From the NCBI GenBank assembly GCA_023435725.1, contig JAEYRD010000063.1, forward strand, positions 35,850 to 99,849: a stretch of 64,000 nucleotides of DNA, given 5' to 3'. The stretch is from Pseudomonadota bacterium. GTDB lineage: Bacteria > Pseudomonadota > Alphaproteobacteria > Rhizobiales > Xanthobacteraceae. The position numbers and the translations under genes are program-made. The notes under the pieces are model-generated. The model did not search any database, was not told the origin of the DNA, and worked only from the letters and a program-made list of their open reading frames with translations. Below are positions 50,948-59,797 of the stretch, piece by piece; the first letter of the stretch is position 1; each line of letters begins with the position of its first letter.

Positions 50948-51568
50948 TCACTGGACGGGCAAAATCCCGAGGCCGGCGAGATGCGTGTCGATAAATTGGT
51001 CGACCTGCTGGCGCAGCAGCTGCGGCGGCACGGCGACCATGCGCTCTTCGAGACCGAGCGAGATGATCCCGTGGACTGCGGAGAACAGAGTGCGTGACAG
51101 AAGCGCGATCTTCACGTCATCCGCCTCCGGCAATAGCCGCACCAGGGGCGGATGCATCAGCGCGAAGGCGTCCATCACCATCTGCAGGATGTCGTCCGGA
51201 TAAGGACGGTCGTCCTCCATCCGATGCTCGAACAACGAACGCAGCAGATTGGCGTGCTCGGCGAAGAATTCGAGATAGGTCGCGGCAAGCCCGTAGAGCT
51301 GGCGAACGGGATCCTCGGCCGGAACACCGGCAAGCCGCACTGTGAGCGCCTGAACGGTCTCCCGATTAACCGTCAGGATCACACCGTCGAAATCGCCGAA
51401 CTCGTTATAGACGCTGCCGACCGAACAGCCGGCGGCTTCGGCAACATCCCGAACCTTCAATGATCTCAATCCCTTAGTTGCAATTATGGCGCGGGCGATC
51501 TCCAGGATCTGGAGCCGCCGCCTAATTTTCTTATGGTCGCGCGACGATTCATATTGAACATTGTTCAT
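50948..51568 (-). CDS. TetR-family transcriptional regulator
   Basis: A 206-residue TetR regulator. The helix-turn-helix is near the N-terminus (ILEIARAIIATKGLRSLKVR then DVAEAAGCSVGSVYNEFGDF). The C-terminal ligand domain is helical (YLEFFAEHANLLRSLFEHRM; FALMHPPLVRLLPEADDV). Three ATGs (51592, 51583, 51568) are possible and none has a clear ribosome-binding site; the last gives the shortest standard N-terminus. Two identical palindromes overlap this start region, so autoregulation is very likely. The divergent small gene and the Aas gene beyond it are probable targets; a fatty-acid or acyl signal is a guess. Confidence 0.85.
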   Translation of the reverse strand: MNNVQYESSRDHKKIRRRLQILEIARAIIATKGLRSLKVRDVAEAAGCSVGSVYNEFGDFDGVILTVNRETVQALTVRLAGVPAEDPVRQLYGLAATYLEFFAEHANLLRSLFEHRMEDDRPYPDDILQMVMDAFALMHPPLVRLLPEADDVKIALLSRTLFSAVHGIISLGLEERMVAVPPQLLRQQVDQFIDTHLAGLGILPVQ

Positions 51569-51599
51569 TTTCGAGCTACTCATATTGAACATTGTTCAA
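51554..51599. promoter_or_regulatory. Twin palindromic operators for the TetR regulator
   Basis: The 18-nt sequence CATATTGAACATTGTTCA occurs twice, at 51550-51567 and 51581-51598, spaced 31 bp (about three helical turns). Each copy has the palindrome TGAACA-T-TGTTCA, extended to TTGAACATTGTTCAA in the second. They overlap the possible starts of the TetR gene and lie just upstream of the divergent gene at 51621, so binding would block both directions. Confidence 0.82.
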
Positions 51600-51620
51600 A
51601 CTAACTCGGAGACCTGCAAA

Positions 51621-51887
51621 ATGCAAACCCTCGCTGCTGATATTGCCACCACCTTTGTCGACGATGCCGCGGCTCTCGTAACCGGCCTTGGCCGGGCCGC
51701 CCTCAGGCTGGCGATGGCGCCGGTCGATCGCATTGCGAATGCCTGCGACATGGCCGGCGTGCTTACTGAGCGCCGCGCGACCTTTCGGATGTGGCGGGCC
51801 AGCCGCGCCCGTGCCCGCCATGAAGGCCGCAAGTCCGGCCTGCTCCGCCGCTTCTCGCCCTTTCGCCACCTCTCCCATCTCACCTGA
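51621..51887 (+). CDS. Small hypothetical protein divergent from TetR
   Basis: An 88-residue protein, MQTLAADIATTFVDDAAALV, with an amphipathic helical middle (TGLGRAALRLAMAPVDRIAN) and a strongly basic C-terminus (RMWRASRARARHEGRKSGLL). GGAG lies about 9 nt before the ATG. It is the first gene after the twin operators, so it is probably under TetR control. The basic tail could bind nucleic acid or membrane phospholipid heads, but there is no recognisable domain. Confidence 0.5.
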   Translation: MQTLAADIATTFVDDAAALVTGLGRAALRLAMAPVDRIANACDMAGVLTERRATFRMWRASRARARHEGRKSGLLRRFSPFRHLSHLT

Positions 51888-52232
51888 GACAACCACACCC
51901 GGCACGGTCAGGTCGGCTCGAATGCAAGAACCGGTTGCAGGAAAGGACTCATCATGTCCCCACATTCGCGTCCGATGCTGTGTCTCTCCGCGATGCGGTT
52001 CAGCTTTTCGTCACCGCCCGGCGCGATGTCCCGATAAGCGAGTCTGGCCGTGACCAGAAATCTGCGAACCTAACGAGATCAGTTGGAGACCAACAGGATC
52101 GGAAGGCCCGGAGGGGACAAAGCAGGCGGCCGTCGCCAACCTGCAACCACCCGTCTCGTCTCTACCTTACGGTCGTGACGTCTCACCGACAATGAAACAA
52201 CTTCAGGCTGCCTTTCCAAAACAGGACTAGTC
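51888..52232. other. 345-bp stretch before aas
   Basis: No supported gene. A 27-codon frame with a fair ribosome-binding site (AGGAAAGG, ATG 51954 to TAA 52037) encodes MSPHSRPMLCLSAMRFSFSS and may be a leader peptide or chance. The promoter for the following acyltransferase gene could be here or at the twin operators upstream. Confidence 0.35.
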
Positions 52233-55200
52233 ATGATCAGGGAATTGATGTCGTCACGCCGTTTCGCGCCGCTGTTCTGGGCGCAGTTCTTCTCGGCGCT
52301 CAATGACAATGTGCTCAAGAACGCTCTCGTCATCATTCTGCTTTACAGCGCGGCAACCGGCCACGGTGATGCCCTGGTGACTGTCGCAGGCGCCGTCTTC
52401 ATCTTCCCCTATTTCATCCTGTCCGGGCTCGGCGGCCAGCTCGCCGACAAATACGTCAAGTCCATCGTTGCAAGACGGCTCAAATTCGCAGAGATCTTCG
52501 CCGCGGCCTTTGCTGCGACCGGCTTCTTCCTGCACTCGGTGCCCTTGCTGTTCGCAGCGCTCGCACTGTTCGGCATCATCGCCGCCCTGTTCGGTCCCGT
52601 GAAATACTCCATGCTGCCGGATCAGCTCGAGCTCGGAGAGCTCGCGACCGGCAACGCGCTGGTCGAAGGCGCGACCTTCATGGCCATCCTGCTCGGCACC
52701 GTCGCGGGCGGCCAGTTCGTGGCCGGTTCCGCGCATATGGGCTGGGTCGCATCGGCCGTGGTCGTGCTGGCGCTGTTGTCGTGGGCCTTTGCTTCCCGCA
52801 TTCCGCAAACAACGCCCTCCGCGCCTGATTTGCCCGTCGATTCCAATCCCTGGACCTCGACGCTCAGCTTGCTCAAGACGCTACATGCCGATCACCGGCT
52901 GTGGGACGGCACCGTGATCGTCTCCTGGTTCTGGCTGGTCGGCGCCATCGTGCTGTCGCTGCTGCCGGCGCTGGTCAAGGAGGTCGTCGGCGGCACCGAA
53001 GGCGTGGTCACGCTGTGTCTGGCGATCTTCGCGATCGGCATTGCCATCGGCTCGCTGTTCGCCGCCAGCCTGAGTCACGTTCGCCCGAACCTTGCGCTGG
53101 TGCCGATCGGCGCCATCATGATGGGCCTGGCCGGCATCGACCTCGCCTGGGCCATCAGCGTGACCACTGGGGGTCACGAGATCACCGCGGTCGACTTCGC
53201 AACGTCATTCGCGGGCCTGCGCATGTTGATCGACTTTGTCGCATTCGCATTCGGCGGCGGCTTGTTCGTCGTCCCGTCCTTCGCCGCCGTCCAGGCCTGG
53301 TCGGCACCGGCCGAGCGCGCCCGCATCATCGCCGCCGGCAACGTGCTGCAGGCCGCCTTCATGGTGGTCGGCTCGCTGTTCGTCGCGCTGCTGCAGGCGG
53401 GTGGATTGCATGTCGGCTGGATCTTCTTCGGCCTCGGCGTCGCCAGCTTCGGCGTCGTGTGGTTCGTCCTGACGAAGTGGGGCAAGGAAGGCGTGCGCGA
53501 CTTCGGCGCGCTGCTGTTCCGCGCACTGTTCCGCACCGAGGTCCGTGGGCTCGAGAACCTGCCGCCTCCGGGCACGCGCATGCTGATCGCGCCCAATCAT
53601 GTCAGCCTGGTCGACGGCCCGCTGCTGCACGCCGTGCTGCCGATCGATGCGAGCTTCGCGGTGGATACCGGCATCTCCAAGGCCTGGTGGGCCAGGCCAT
53701 TCCTGCGCGTGGTCAAGCACTACACCATGGACCCGACCAAGCCGATGGCTGCGCGCGACCTGATCAAGCTCGTTGCCGCCGGCGAGCCGGTGGTGATCTT
53801 CCCGGAGGGCCGTATCACCGTTTCCGGCTCACTGATGAAGGTCTATGACGGCACCGCGATGATCGCGGACAAAGCCGACGCCGTGGTCGTGCCGGTTCGC
53901 ATCGAAGGCGCACAGCGATCGCGTCTCAGCTATCTCGACAGCAGCCAGATCAAGCGCTCGTGGTTTCCGCGAGTGACGGTCACGATCCTGCCGCCGGTCA
54001 GGCTTCCGATCGATGAGCAGCTGAAGGGCAAGGCGCGCCGCAACGCCGCCGGCAGCGCGCTGCAGGACGTGATGATCGACGCCCTGGTGAAGAACGCCAT
54101 GCTCGACCAGACACTGTTCGAGGCGCTCGGACACGCCTATCGCGACCGCGACACCGGCAAGGTCATCGTCGAGGACGCGCTCGGCACCAAGCTGACCTAT
54201 CGCAAGCTGATCCTCGGCGCGCAGGTGCTGAGCCGAAAGCTCGAAGCGGGCACGGCGGCCGGCGAGAATGTCGGCATCCTGCTGCCGAATTCCGCAGGCG
54301 TCGCCGTCGTCTTCATGGCGCTGCAAAACATCGGCCGGGTCCCGGCGATGCTCAACTTCTCGGCCGGCCCGGTCAACGTCCTCGCCGCCATGAAGGCCGC
54401 GCAGGTTAAGACCGTGCTGACGTCGAAGGCCTTCATCGAGAAGGGCAAGCTCGACAAGCTGATGACGGCGATCTCCACTGAAACCCGCGTCATCTATCTC
54501 GAGGACGTCCGCGCCTCGATCGGGACGACCGACAAGATCAAGGGCCTGCTCGCCGGCACGGCGCCGCGTGTCTCGCGCCAGGCGAACGATCCGGCCGTCG
54601 TGCTGTTCACGTCGGGCTCGGAAGGCACGCCCAAGGGCGTGGTGCTGTCCCACCGCAACATCCTCGCCAACGCGGCGCAGGCGCTGGCACGGGTCGACGC
54701 AAACGCCAACGACAAGGTGTTCAACGTGCTGCCGGTGTTCCACTCCTTCGGGCTGACCGGCGGAATGATGATGCCGATGCTCGCGGGCATTCCGATCTAC
54801 ATGTACCCCTCGCCGCTGCACTACCGAATCGTGCCTGAGCTGATCTACCAGACCGGCGCCACGATCCTGTTCGGCACCGACACGTTCCTCACCGGCTATG
54901 CACGCTCGGCTCACGCCTACGACTTCCGCACCCTGCGCCTAGTGATCGCCGGCGCCGAGGCGGTCAAGGACCGGACGCGGCAGGTGTTCATGGAGCGCTA
55001 CGGCATCCGCATCCTCGAAGGCTATGGCGTCACCGAGACGGCGCCGGTGCTGGCGATGAACACGCCGATGGCCAACCGCCCCGGCACCGTCGGCCGCCTC
55101 TCGCCGCTGATGGAAAGCCGCCTCGATCCCGTCCCCGGCATCGAAGAAGGTGGACGCCTCTCGGTGCGCGGACCGAACGTCATGCTCGGCTACCTCAGGG

Positions 55201-55637
55201 CCGAAAATCCGGGCGTGCTCGAGGCACTCGCCGAAGGCTGGCACGATACCGGCGACATCGTGGCGATCGACCAGGCCGGCTTCATCACCATCAAGGGCCG
55301 CGCCAAGCGCTTTGCCAAGATCGCAGGCGAGATGGTCTCGCTGTCGGCGGTCGAGAGCATCGCGACGATGCTGTGGCCGCAGGCCGCATCGGTTGCCGTG
55401 TCGATCCCGGACCAACGCAAGGGCGAGCGCATCGTGCTGCTGACGACGGAGAAGAACGCCGAGCGCGGCGCGATGCAGGCCCAGGCCAAGGCGATCGGCG
55501 CGTCCGAGCTGACCGTCCCGGCAGCGATCATGGCCGTCGACAAGGTGCCGCTGCTCGGCACCGGCAAGACCGACTACGTCACCGCAACCGCGATGGCCCG
55601 CGAGCAGGCGTCGGCGCCGGAGCGCGAAGTTGCGTGA
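52233..55637 (+). CDS. aas: Acyl-ACP-phospholipid O-acyltransferase, MFS-PlsC-AMP-ligase fusion
   Basis: A 1,134-residue three-module protein. Residues about 1-405 are an MFS/LplT-like transporter with about 12 TM segments (FWAQFFSALNDNVLKNALVI at the start). Residues about 420-630 are a PlsC-type acyltransferase, with HX4D in NHVSLVDGPLL and FPEGRITVSG. Residues about 640-1130 are an AMP-forming acyl-ACP synthetase (LFTSGSEGTPKGVVLSHRN; GYGVTETAPVLAMN). The whole would take up lysophospholipid and re-acylate it with fatty acid. In E. coli LplT and Aas are separate, so this is the fused form. It follows the TetR-linked small gene on the same strand. Confidence 0.93.
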   Translation: MIRELMSSRRFAPLFWAQFFSALNDNVLKNALVIILLYSAATGHGDALVTVAGAVFIFPYFILSGLGGQLADKYVKSIVARRLKFAEIFAAAFAATGFFLHSVPLLFAALALFGIIAALFGPVKYSMLPDQLELGELATGNALVEGATFMAILLGTVAGGQFVAGSAHMGWVASAVVVLALLSWAFASRIPQTTPSAPDLPVDSNPWTSTLSLLKTLHADHRLWDGTVIVSWFWLVGAIVLSLLPALVKEVVGGTEGVVTLCLAIFAIGIAIGSLFAASLSHVRPNLALVPIGAIMMGLAGIDLAWAISVTTGGHEITAVDFATSFAGLRMLIDFVAFAFGGGLFVVPSFAAVQAWSAPAERARIIAAGNVLQAAFMVVGSLFVALLQAGGLHVGWIFFGLGVASFGVVWFVLTKWGKEGVRDFGALLFRALFRTEVRGLENLPPPGTRMLIAPNHVSLVDGPLLHAVLPIDASFAVDTGISKAWWARPFLRVVKHYTMDPTKPMAARDLIKLVAAGEPVVIFPEGRITVSGSLMKVYDGTAMIADKADAVVVPVRIEGAQRSRLSYLDSSQIKRSWFPRVTVTILPPVRLPIDEQLKGKARRNAAGSALQDVMIDALVKNAMLDQTLFEALGHAYRDRDTGKVIVEDALGTKLTYRKLILGAQVLSRKLEAGTAAGENVGILLPNSAGVAVVFMALQNIGRVPAMLNFSAGPVNVLAAMKAAQVKTVLTSKAFIEKGKLDKLMTAISTETRVIYLEDVRASIGTTDKIKGLLAGTAPRVSRQANDPAVVLFTSGSEGTPKGVVLSHRNILANAAQALARVDANANDKVFNVLPVFHSFGLTGGMMMPMLAGIPIYMYPSPLHYRIVPELIYQTGATILFGTDTFLTGYARSAHAYDFRTLRLVIAGAEAVKDRTRQVFMERYGIRILEGYGVTETAPVLAMNTPMANRPGTVGRLSPLMESRLDPVPGIEEGGRLSVRGPNVMLGYLRAENPGVLEALAEGWHDTGDIVAIDQAGFITIKGRAKRFAKIAGEMVSLSAVESIATMLWPQAASVAVSIPDQRKGERIVLLTTEKNAERGAMQAQAKAIGASELTVPAAIMAVDKVPLLGTGKTDYVTATAMAREQASAPEREVA

Positions 55638-56319
55638 TGCGCAGACCAGGCCTTTTGCACGGGCGCATGCGCGGTGCGACGGCGTGGTGCTGCTCCACGG
55701 CATCGGGGTCGGCCCCTGGTCGCTGAAGAAGCTCGAGCGAGCGCTGCAGCGTCGCGGATTCGCGACGCTCAATCTCAGCTACCCCAGCCGCAAGAAACCG
55801 CTCGAGGCGCTTGCGGAGGAGATCCACGCACGGGTCGCCGCATTTGCGGAGCAATGCGACGGCGCGATCCACTTCGTCGCCCATTCCATGGGCGGGCTGC
55901 TCGCGCGGGTCTATATCGCGAGATACCGGCCGCCGCGGCTCGGCCGCGTCGTGATGCTGGGCACGCCCAACCGCGGCAGCGAGGTCGCCGACCTCCTGAA
56001 GCACCTTTCGATCTACCGCGCCGTTTTTGGCCCGGCCGGCCTGCAGCTTTCGACCGCCCAGGCCCCCGTGCTCGCCGCCCTGCCGCCACCCGACTATGCG
56101 ATCGGCATCATCGCGGGATGCCGCACCATCGCACCGATCGCCTCGGCCTTCGTCCTGCCGCGGCCCAACGACGGAAGGGTTTCGGTCGCGAGTTCGAAAT
56201 TGATTGACATGGCCGACCACATCGTCGTCAAGGCGTCCCATACCGGACTGCCGCGTCACCCCATCGCGATCGAGCAGACGATCGCCTTCCTGCACGACGG
56301 CCGCTTCAGGTCGACGTGA
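55630..56319 (+). CDS. Alpha/beta hydrolase (lipase-like)
   Basis: A 229-residue alpha/beta hydrolase. An oxyanion-hole motif, VVLLHGIGVGPWSL, is near the N-terminus, and the nucleophile elbow is VAHSMGGLLAR. VMLGTPNRGSEVADLL is a known lipase-like segment, and a later Asp and the His in VKASHTGLPRHP complete a likely triad. There is no signal peptide. The start TTG overlaps the end of aas by 8 nt, so it is coupled and may handle lipids from the same pathway. Confidence 0.85.
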   Translation: MRDAQTRPFARAHARCDGVVLLHGIGVGPWSLKKLERALQRRGFATLNLSYPSRKKPLEALAEEIHARVAAFAEQCDGAIHFVAHSMGGLLARVYIARYRPPRLGRVVMLGTPNRGSEVADLLKHLSIYRAVFGPAGLQLSTAQAPVLAALPPPDYAIGIIAGCRTIAPIASAFVLPRPNDGRVSVASSKLIDMADHIVVKASHTGLPRHPIAIEQTIAFLHDGRFRST

Positions 56320-56345
56320 CCTACGCCGCCGCCCGCACGCCCTTA

Positions 56346-56915
56346 TCACTTGAGCAGGAGATAGCGGACCGGGTTGTCGTCGCATTGACCCGCTCCACAC
56401 TCCAGCACGGTGGACAGGAGGTTTGCGGCAATCAAACATGCGAAGATCGCGAATACCGCGTTTGATGCCGGTCCGCTCATGGGTCTGTCCGCGGCGCCCC
56501 GCCTGCCGATCACATCCTTCAGGACGAAGACAAGCGCGACATAGCACAGGACGCCGACGGCCGCGATCAGCGCCCAGGTGTAGAAATGCAGCCCAAACAG
56601 CGTCGAGCCGTATCCGGGATCGCCAGGCGCGAGATGCAGCGACACCTGCCGGATCGAGATGAAGCCGGTGACGAGGCTCGCCACGATAATCATCGCATAG
56701 TGCGAGGGACGCTCCGCGATGCGCATGTTGAACAGGAAACCCAGGCCGATCGCGATGAACCCGGCCCGCTGCAGCAGGCAAAGCGGACAGGGCAGTTCGC
56801 CAAGCACAAGCTGATAGTAGAACGCGACCGCCAGGACAGACGAAATCCCGAGCAGCCCGAGCATATTCAGCATCGCGCTGAACGGTCGTGGTTCGCTCAT
56901 CTTCGTCGTGTCCAT
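56346..56915 (-). CDS. dsbB: Disulphide bond formation protein B
   Basis: A 189-residue DsbB-family inner-membrane protein with about four TM segments. The first Cys pair is in ELPCPLCLLQR (CPLC). A second pair near the C-terminus is in ECGAGQCDDNPV, later than in E. coli DsbB. It would reoxidise a periplasmic DsbA-like protein using quinone. The gene lies 9 nt after the small DUF5993 gene on the same strand; this pair is common in rhizobia. No dsbA is in the window. Confidence 0.88.
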   Translation of the reverse strand: MDTTKMSEPRPFSAMLNMLGLLGISSVLAVAFYYQLVLGELPCPLCLLQRAGFIAIGLGFLFNMRIAERPSHYAMIIVASLVTGFISIRQVSLHLAPGDPGYGSTLFGLHFYTWALIAAVGVLCYVALVFVLKDVIGRRGAADRPMSGPASNAVFAIFACLIAANLLSTVLECGAGQCDDNPVRYLLLK

Positions 56916-56924
56916 GTTTTGCGG

Positions 56925-57083
56925 TCAGAACGAAAATTTCAGCGGATCGGTCGCGTGGTGGAAGAACCATGCGACCGTGACGACGATTGTTGCGCTCCAG
57001 AGCAAATAGCCCAGTCCCGCGCGCGAACGCCAGACGCAGCCGCTGCTTGCGAGCGCCAGCAGGAAAGGCAGGAACATGTACAT
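56925..57083 (-). CDS. DUF5993 small membrane protein
   Basis: A 52-residue protein, MYMFLPFLLALASSGCVWRS, ending FFHHATDPLKFSF, which fits the DUF5993 family: two short TM helices and a conserved H-H-A-T-D-P-L end. The start ATG 57083 has AGGAG 7 nt upstream; ATG 57077 is also possible. It sits just before dsbB, a recurrent arrangement that suggests a shared role. The function is unknown. Confidence 0.78.
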   Translation of the reverse strand: MYMFLPFLLALASSGCVWRSRAGLGYLLWSATIVVTVAWFFHHATDPLKFSF

Positions 57084-57154
57084 GAGCCGGCTCCTCGAGC
57101 GATTCGCTCTCTGCGCGAGCGGGGCGCAAGACATACGTCAGTCGCGCAAGCCCC

Positions 57155-58261
57155 TCAAGAGCCGGCTTCGCTGCGTCGCTCCTGCGCATAGCGCACCAGG
57201 GCCGTGAAGCGATAGATGCCGTGCACGAACTTTCCATAGGGCATCGTGATGAACAGCGCGAACACCACGCCGAGATGCAACGCCAGCAGCGGCCCCATCG
57301 CAGCAGTCTCGCGCAGGAGCAGAAGCAGCATTCCGGTGAGGCCGGTCAGGAACAGCATGGCGATGAAGCCGACATCCATGCCGTAGCGCTTCTCGTCGAG
57401 CAACTCCGGCGCCCGGCGCGACTTTGCGACGAACAGGCCGATCGGCCCGACGATGAGGCCGAGACCGCCGAGCGTGCCGAGCACGACAGGCAGGTCCCAC
57501 CAGGGATACGGCGCCTCGCGGCCGAGCAGATAGTGATACAGCGTGGCGACCGAGGTCGCGGCAAAGCACAGCAGGAAGCCGTAGAAGGTCAGGTGATGGA
57601 AGAGCTTGCGCCGGTCGGTCGGCTTGTCGTCCTCGTTGTAGCAGCCGACGCCGCCGCCATGGAGATAGCGCAGTTCGCCGGCATCGCGGATCGCCTGGAA
57701 GATCGAGCCGCCGTCGGCGCAGCCGCCGATCGGCGCGCCGATGTCGCGCCAGAAGGCGCGCACGCTCATGACCAGCGCGAGGATCGCGTAAAGGAAGGCG
57801 GCGCTGAACAAAGCGGCCATCGCATTGTGCGGCATCAGCTTGTAGAACGCGCCGGGACCGGTATGCGCACCGAATAGCACACTATGGTCGACCAAGGCGG
57901 CGAAACCGAAGATGAAGGCCGCCATGCTGAGCGCAGCAATGATGCTGATGACGAGGCCATTGCGTGCGAAGGTGCCGGACAGTGCCTGAGGCCAGGCATA
58001 GGTCGCATAAGACTCCGCACGCGCGACCGCGAGCGTCTTGGGGACATTGACGTTGAATTCGTGCGGCGGCGAGAACTGGCAATCGACGTAGCAGGCGCCG
58101 CAGGAGTGGCAGAGGTTGGCGAGATAGTTGAGGTCGCCATCCGAGAAGGCACGCCGCATCTCCATCGCCGGAAATACCGCGCACAATCCCTCGCAATAGC
58201 GGCAGGAATTGCAGACCGTCATCAGACGGTCGGCTTCGTCCAAAATCCTAGTTCCGTGCAT
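57155..58261 (-). CDS. tcuB: Tricarballylate utilisation protein B (iron-sulphur/membrane electron carrier)
   Basis: A 368-residue membrane protein. The N-terminal ferredoxin-like region has two [4Fe-4S] motifs, CNSCRYCEGLCAVFP and CHSCGACYVDCQFSPP, followed by about six TM segments with His residues likely to bind haem. This is the TcuB/CitB layout, which passes electrons from the TcuA dehydrogenase to the quinone pool. It overlaps tcuA by 14 nt downstream in the same operon. Relatives in other bacteria act in tricarballylate or citrate-analogue breakdown; the real substrate here is not proven. Confidence 0.9.
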   Translation of the reverse strand: MHGTRILDEADRLMTVCNSCRYCEGLCAVFPAMEMRRAFSDGDLNYLANLCHSCGACYVDCQFSPPHEFNVNVPKTLAVARAESYATYAWPQALSGTFARNGLVISIIAALSMAAFIFGFAALVDHSVLFGAHTGPGAFYKLMPHNAMAALFSAAFLYAILALVMSVRAFWRDIGAPIGGCADGGSIFQAIRDAGELRYLHGGGVGCYNEDDKPTDRRKLFHHLTFYGFLLCFAATSVATLYHYLLGREAPYPWWDLPVVLGTLGGLGLIVGPIGLFVAKSRRAPELLDEKRYGMDVGFIAMLFLTGLTGMLLLLLRETAAMGPLLALHLGVVFALFITMPYGKFVHGIYRFTALVRYAQERRSEAGS

Positions 58262-59639
58262 GCTTCGCTGCTTCCCGTCCTGCGATCCGCCCGAACACGC
58301 TGCCGATGGTCATGCCCATGCCGGCGGCATAGCCCTTGCCGAGCACATTGCCCGCCATGATCTCGCCGGCTGCGAACATGTTGCCCGACGGCTTGCCGTC
58401 AGCCATCAACATCCGCGCCTCCTTGTTCACGCGCGTGCCGAGATAGGTAAAGGTAATGCCGGGCCGCACCGGATAGGCGAGATAAGGCGGCGTCTCGATC
58501 CGTCGCGCCCAGTGCGTCTTCTGCGGCGTGACGCCTTCGGTGCGGCAGTCGTCGAGAATGGTGTGGTCGAACGTGCCTGGCCGCACTGCGGCGTTGAACT
58601 CGTTGATGGTCTTCTCCAGCGCGGCCGGATCGAGCTCCAGCTTACCGGCGAGTTCGGCCACCGTCTGCCCGGCGATCGGCGGGAACAGCGTCGGCATGAA
58701 GCTCGTGACGACGGTTGAATCGAAGATGATGTAGGCGATCTGGTCGGGCTGCGCCGCGACCAGGCGACCCCAGATCGCGTAACGCTTCGGCCAGATGTCC
58801 TCGCCCTCGTCGTAGAAGCGCTGCGCATGCTTGTTGACGACGATGCCGAACACGACGGAGTCGTGGCGGGTGATGATACCGCCGTCGAACTTCGGCGCGC
58901 GGGCGTCGATCGCGACCGCGTGGCACTGGGTGGGATCGCCGACCTCCTGCACGCCCTTGTCGAGCAGCATTTTCAGGATCGAGCCGCGATTATAGGGTGT
59001 GCCGCGGATCAGGAAATTGTCGGCGGCTTCGCCCCAATATTGCTTGAGCCATTCGATGTTGGCCTCGAACCCGCCAGCTGCGGCGACCAGCGACGTCGCG
59101 CGGATCTCGGTCTCGCCCCTGATCGGCCGCTTGACGCGGGCAGCGAGGAACATGCCGTCCTCGATCACGAGATCGGTGACCTCGGCGTCGTATTCGACGT
59201 CGACGCCGAGCCGCTCGGCGGTGAGATAGAGCGCGTTGAGCATCGCGCGGCCGCCGCCGAGGAAGAAGGAGTTGGTGCGGCCGAGGCTCAGCGTGCCGCC
59301 AAGTGACGGCTGCCAGCGCACGCCCTGCTCCACGATCCAGTTCAGGATGTCCTTGGACTCCCGGATCATGTGACGGGCGAGCACCTCGTCGGTCTGCCCG
59401 CCGGTGACGCGCAGCAGATCCTCCCAGAACTCGTCCTCGGTGTAGGGGCCTGTGAGGATTTCGGTAGCCGCGTCGTGAGCGCAGCGCATGTTGCGGGTGT
59501 GGCGGGTATTGCCGCCCCGATAGAATTTTGGCGCGCCTTCGAGCACGAGCACCGAAGCGCCGCCCCGCCGGGCGCTGATCGCCGCGCACAGCGCCGCATT
59601 GCCGCCGCCGATCACCAGCACGTCGTATTTTCTGCTCAT
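58248..59639 (-). CDS. tcuA: Tricarballylate dehydrogenase (FAD-dependent, TcuA)
   Basis: A 463-residue FAD-dependent dehydrogenase of the fumarate reductase/succinate dehydrogenase flavoprotein group. It begins MSRKYDVLVIGGGNAALCAA (dinucleotide fold), continues with GGNTRHTRNMRCAHD and VAAAGGFEANIEWLKQYWGE, and ends with the C-terminal FAD part GEIMAGNVLGKGYAAGMGMT. TcuA oxidises tricarballylate to cis-aconitate. ATG 59639 is used; the frame is open to 59816 but would run through the promoter region and the operator. Confidence 0.9.
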   Translation of the reverse strand: MSRKYDVLVIGGGNAALCAAISARRGGASVLVLEGAPKFYRGGNTRHTRNMRCAHDAATEILTGPYTEDEFWEDLLRVTGGQTDEVLARHMIRESKDILNWIVEQGVRWQPSLGGTLSLGRTNSFFLGGGRAMLNALYLTAERLGVDVEYDAEVTDLVIEDGMFLAARVKRPIRGETEIRATSLVAAAGGFEANIEWLKQYWGEAADNFLIRGTPYNRGSILKMLLDKGVQEVGDPTQCHAVAIDARAPKFDGGIITRHDSVVFGIVVNKHAQRFYDEGEDIWPKRYAIWGRLVAAQPDQIAYIIFDSTVVTSFMPTLFPPIAGQTVAELAGKLELDPAALEKTINEFNAAVRPGTFDHTILDDCRTEGVTPQKTHWARRIETPPYLAYPVRPGITFTYLGTRVNKEARMLMADGKPSGNMFAAGEIMAGNVLGKGYAAGMGMTIGSVFGRIAGREAAKHARN

Positions 59640-59717
59640 GCCGTCTGCCCGATACGACGAAGTTAAAGACATTCTGCCGCCAGCGGCCTCGGTCAACCCG
59701 ATCCGCCATTGCGTACT

Positions 59718-59729
59718 TTTGTATACAAA
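59718..59729. promoter_or_regulatory. Palindrome between tcuA and the GntR gene
   Basis: TTTGTATACAAA is a perfect 12-bp palindrome, followed by a further GATATACAG-like half. It lies 79 nt upstream of tcuA and 69 nt upstream of the GntR gene. FadR-type GntR regulators bind short AT-rich palindromes of this sort, so it is a likely operator for the adjacent regulator. Confidence 0.65.
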
Positions 59730-59797
59730 GATATACAGACGGAGAGCAAGCGCTATCTCTGCATGGGCAGGATGCGCTTGGCGGCCCACGAGGAAGC

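Noticed and set aside
51935..52195. 86-codon plus-strand frame before aas
   Set aside because: Charged, motif-free translation and no good ribosome-binding site; kept only as part of a non-coding interval.
55579..57237. 552-codon minus-strand open frame
   Set aside because: It covers the hydrolase antisense and dsbB in another frame; composition is not protein-like.
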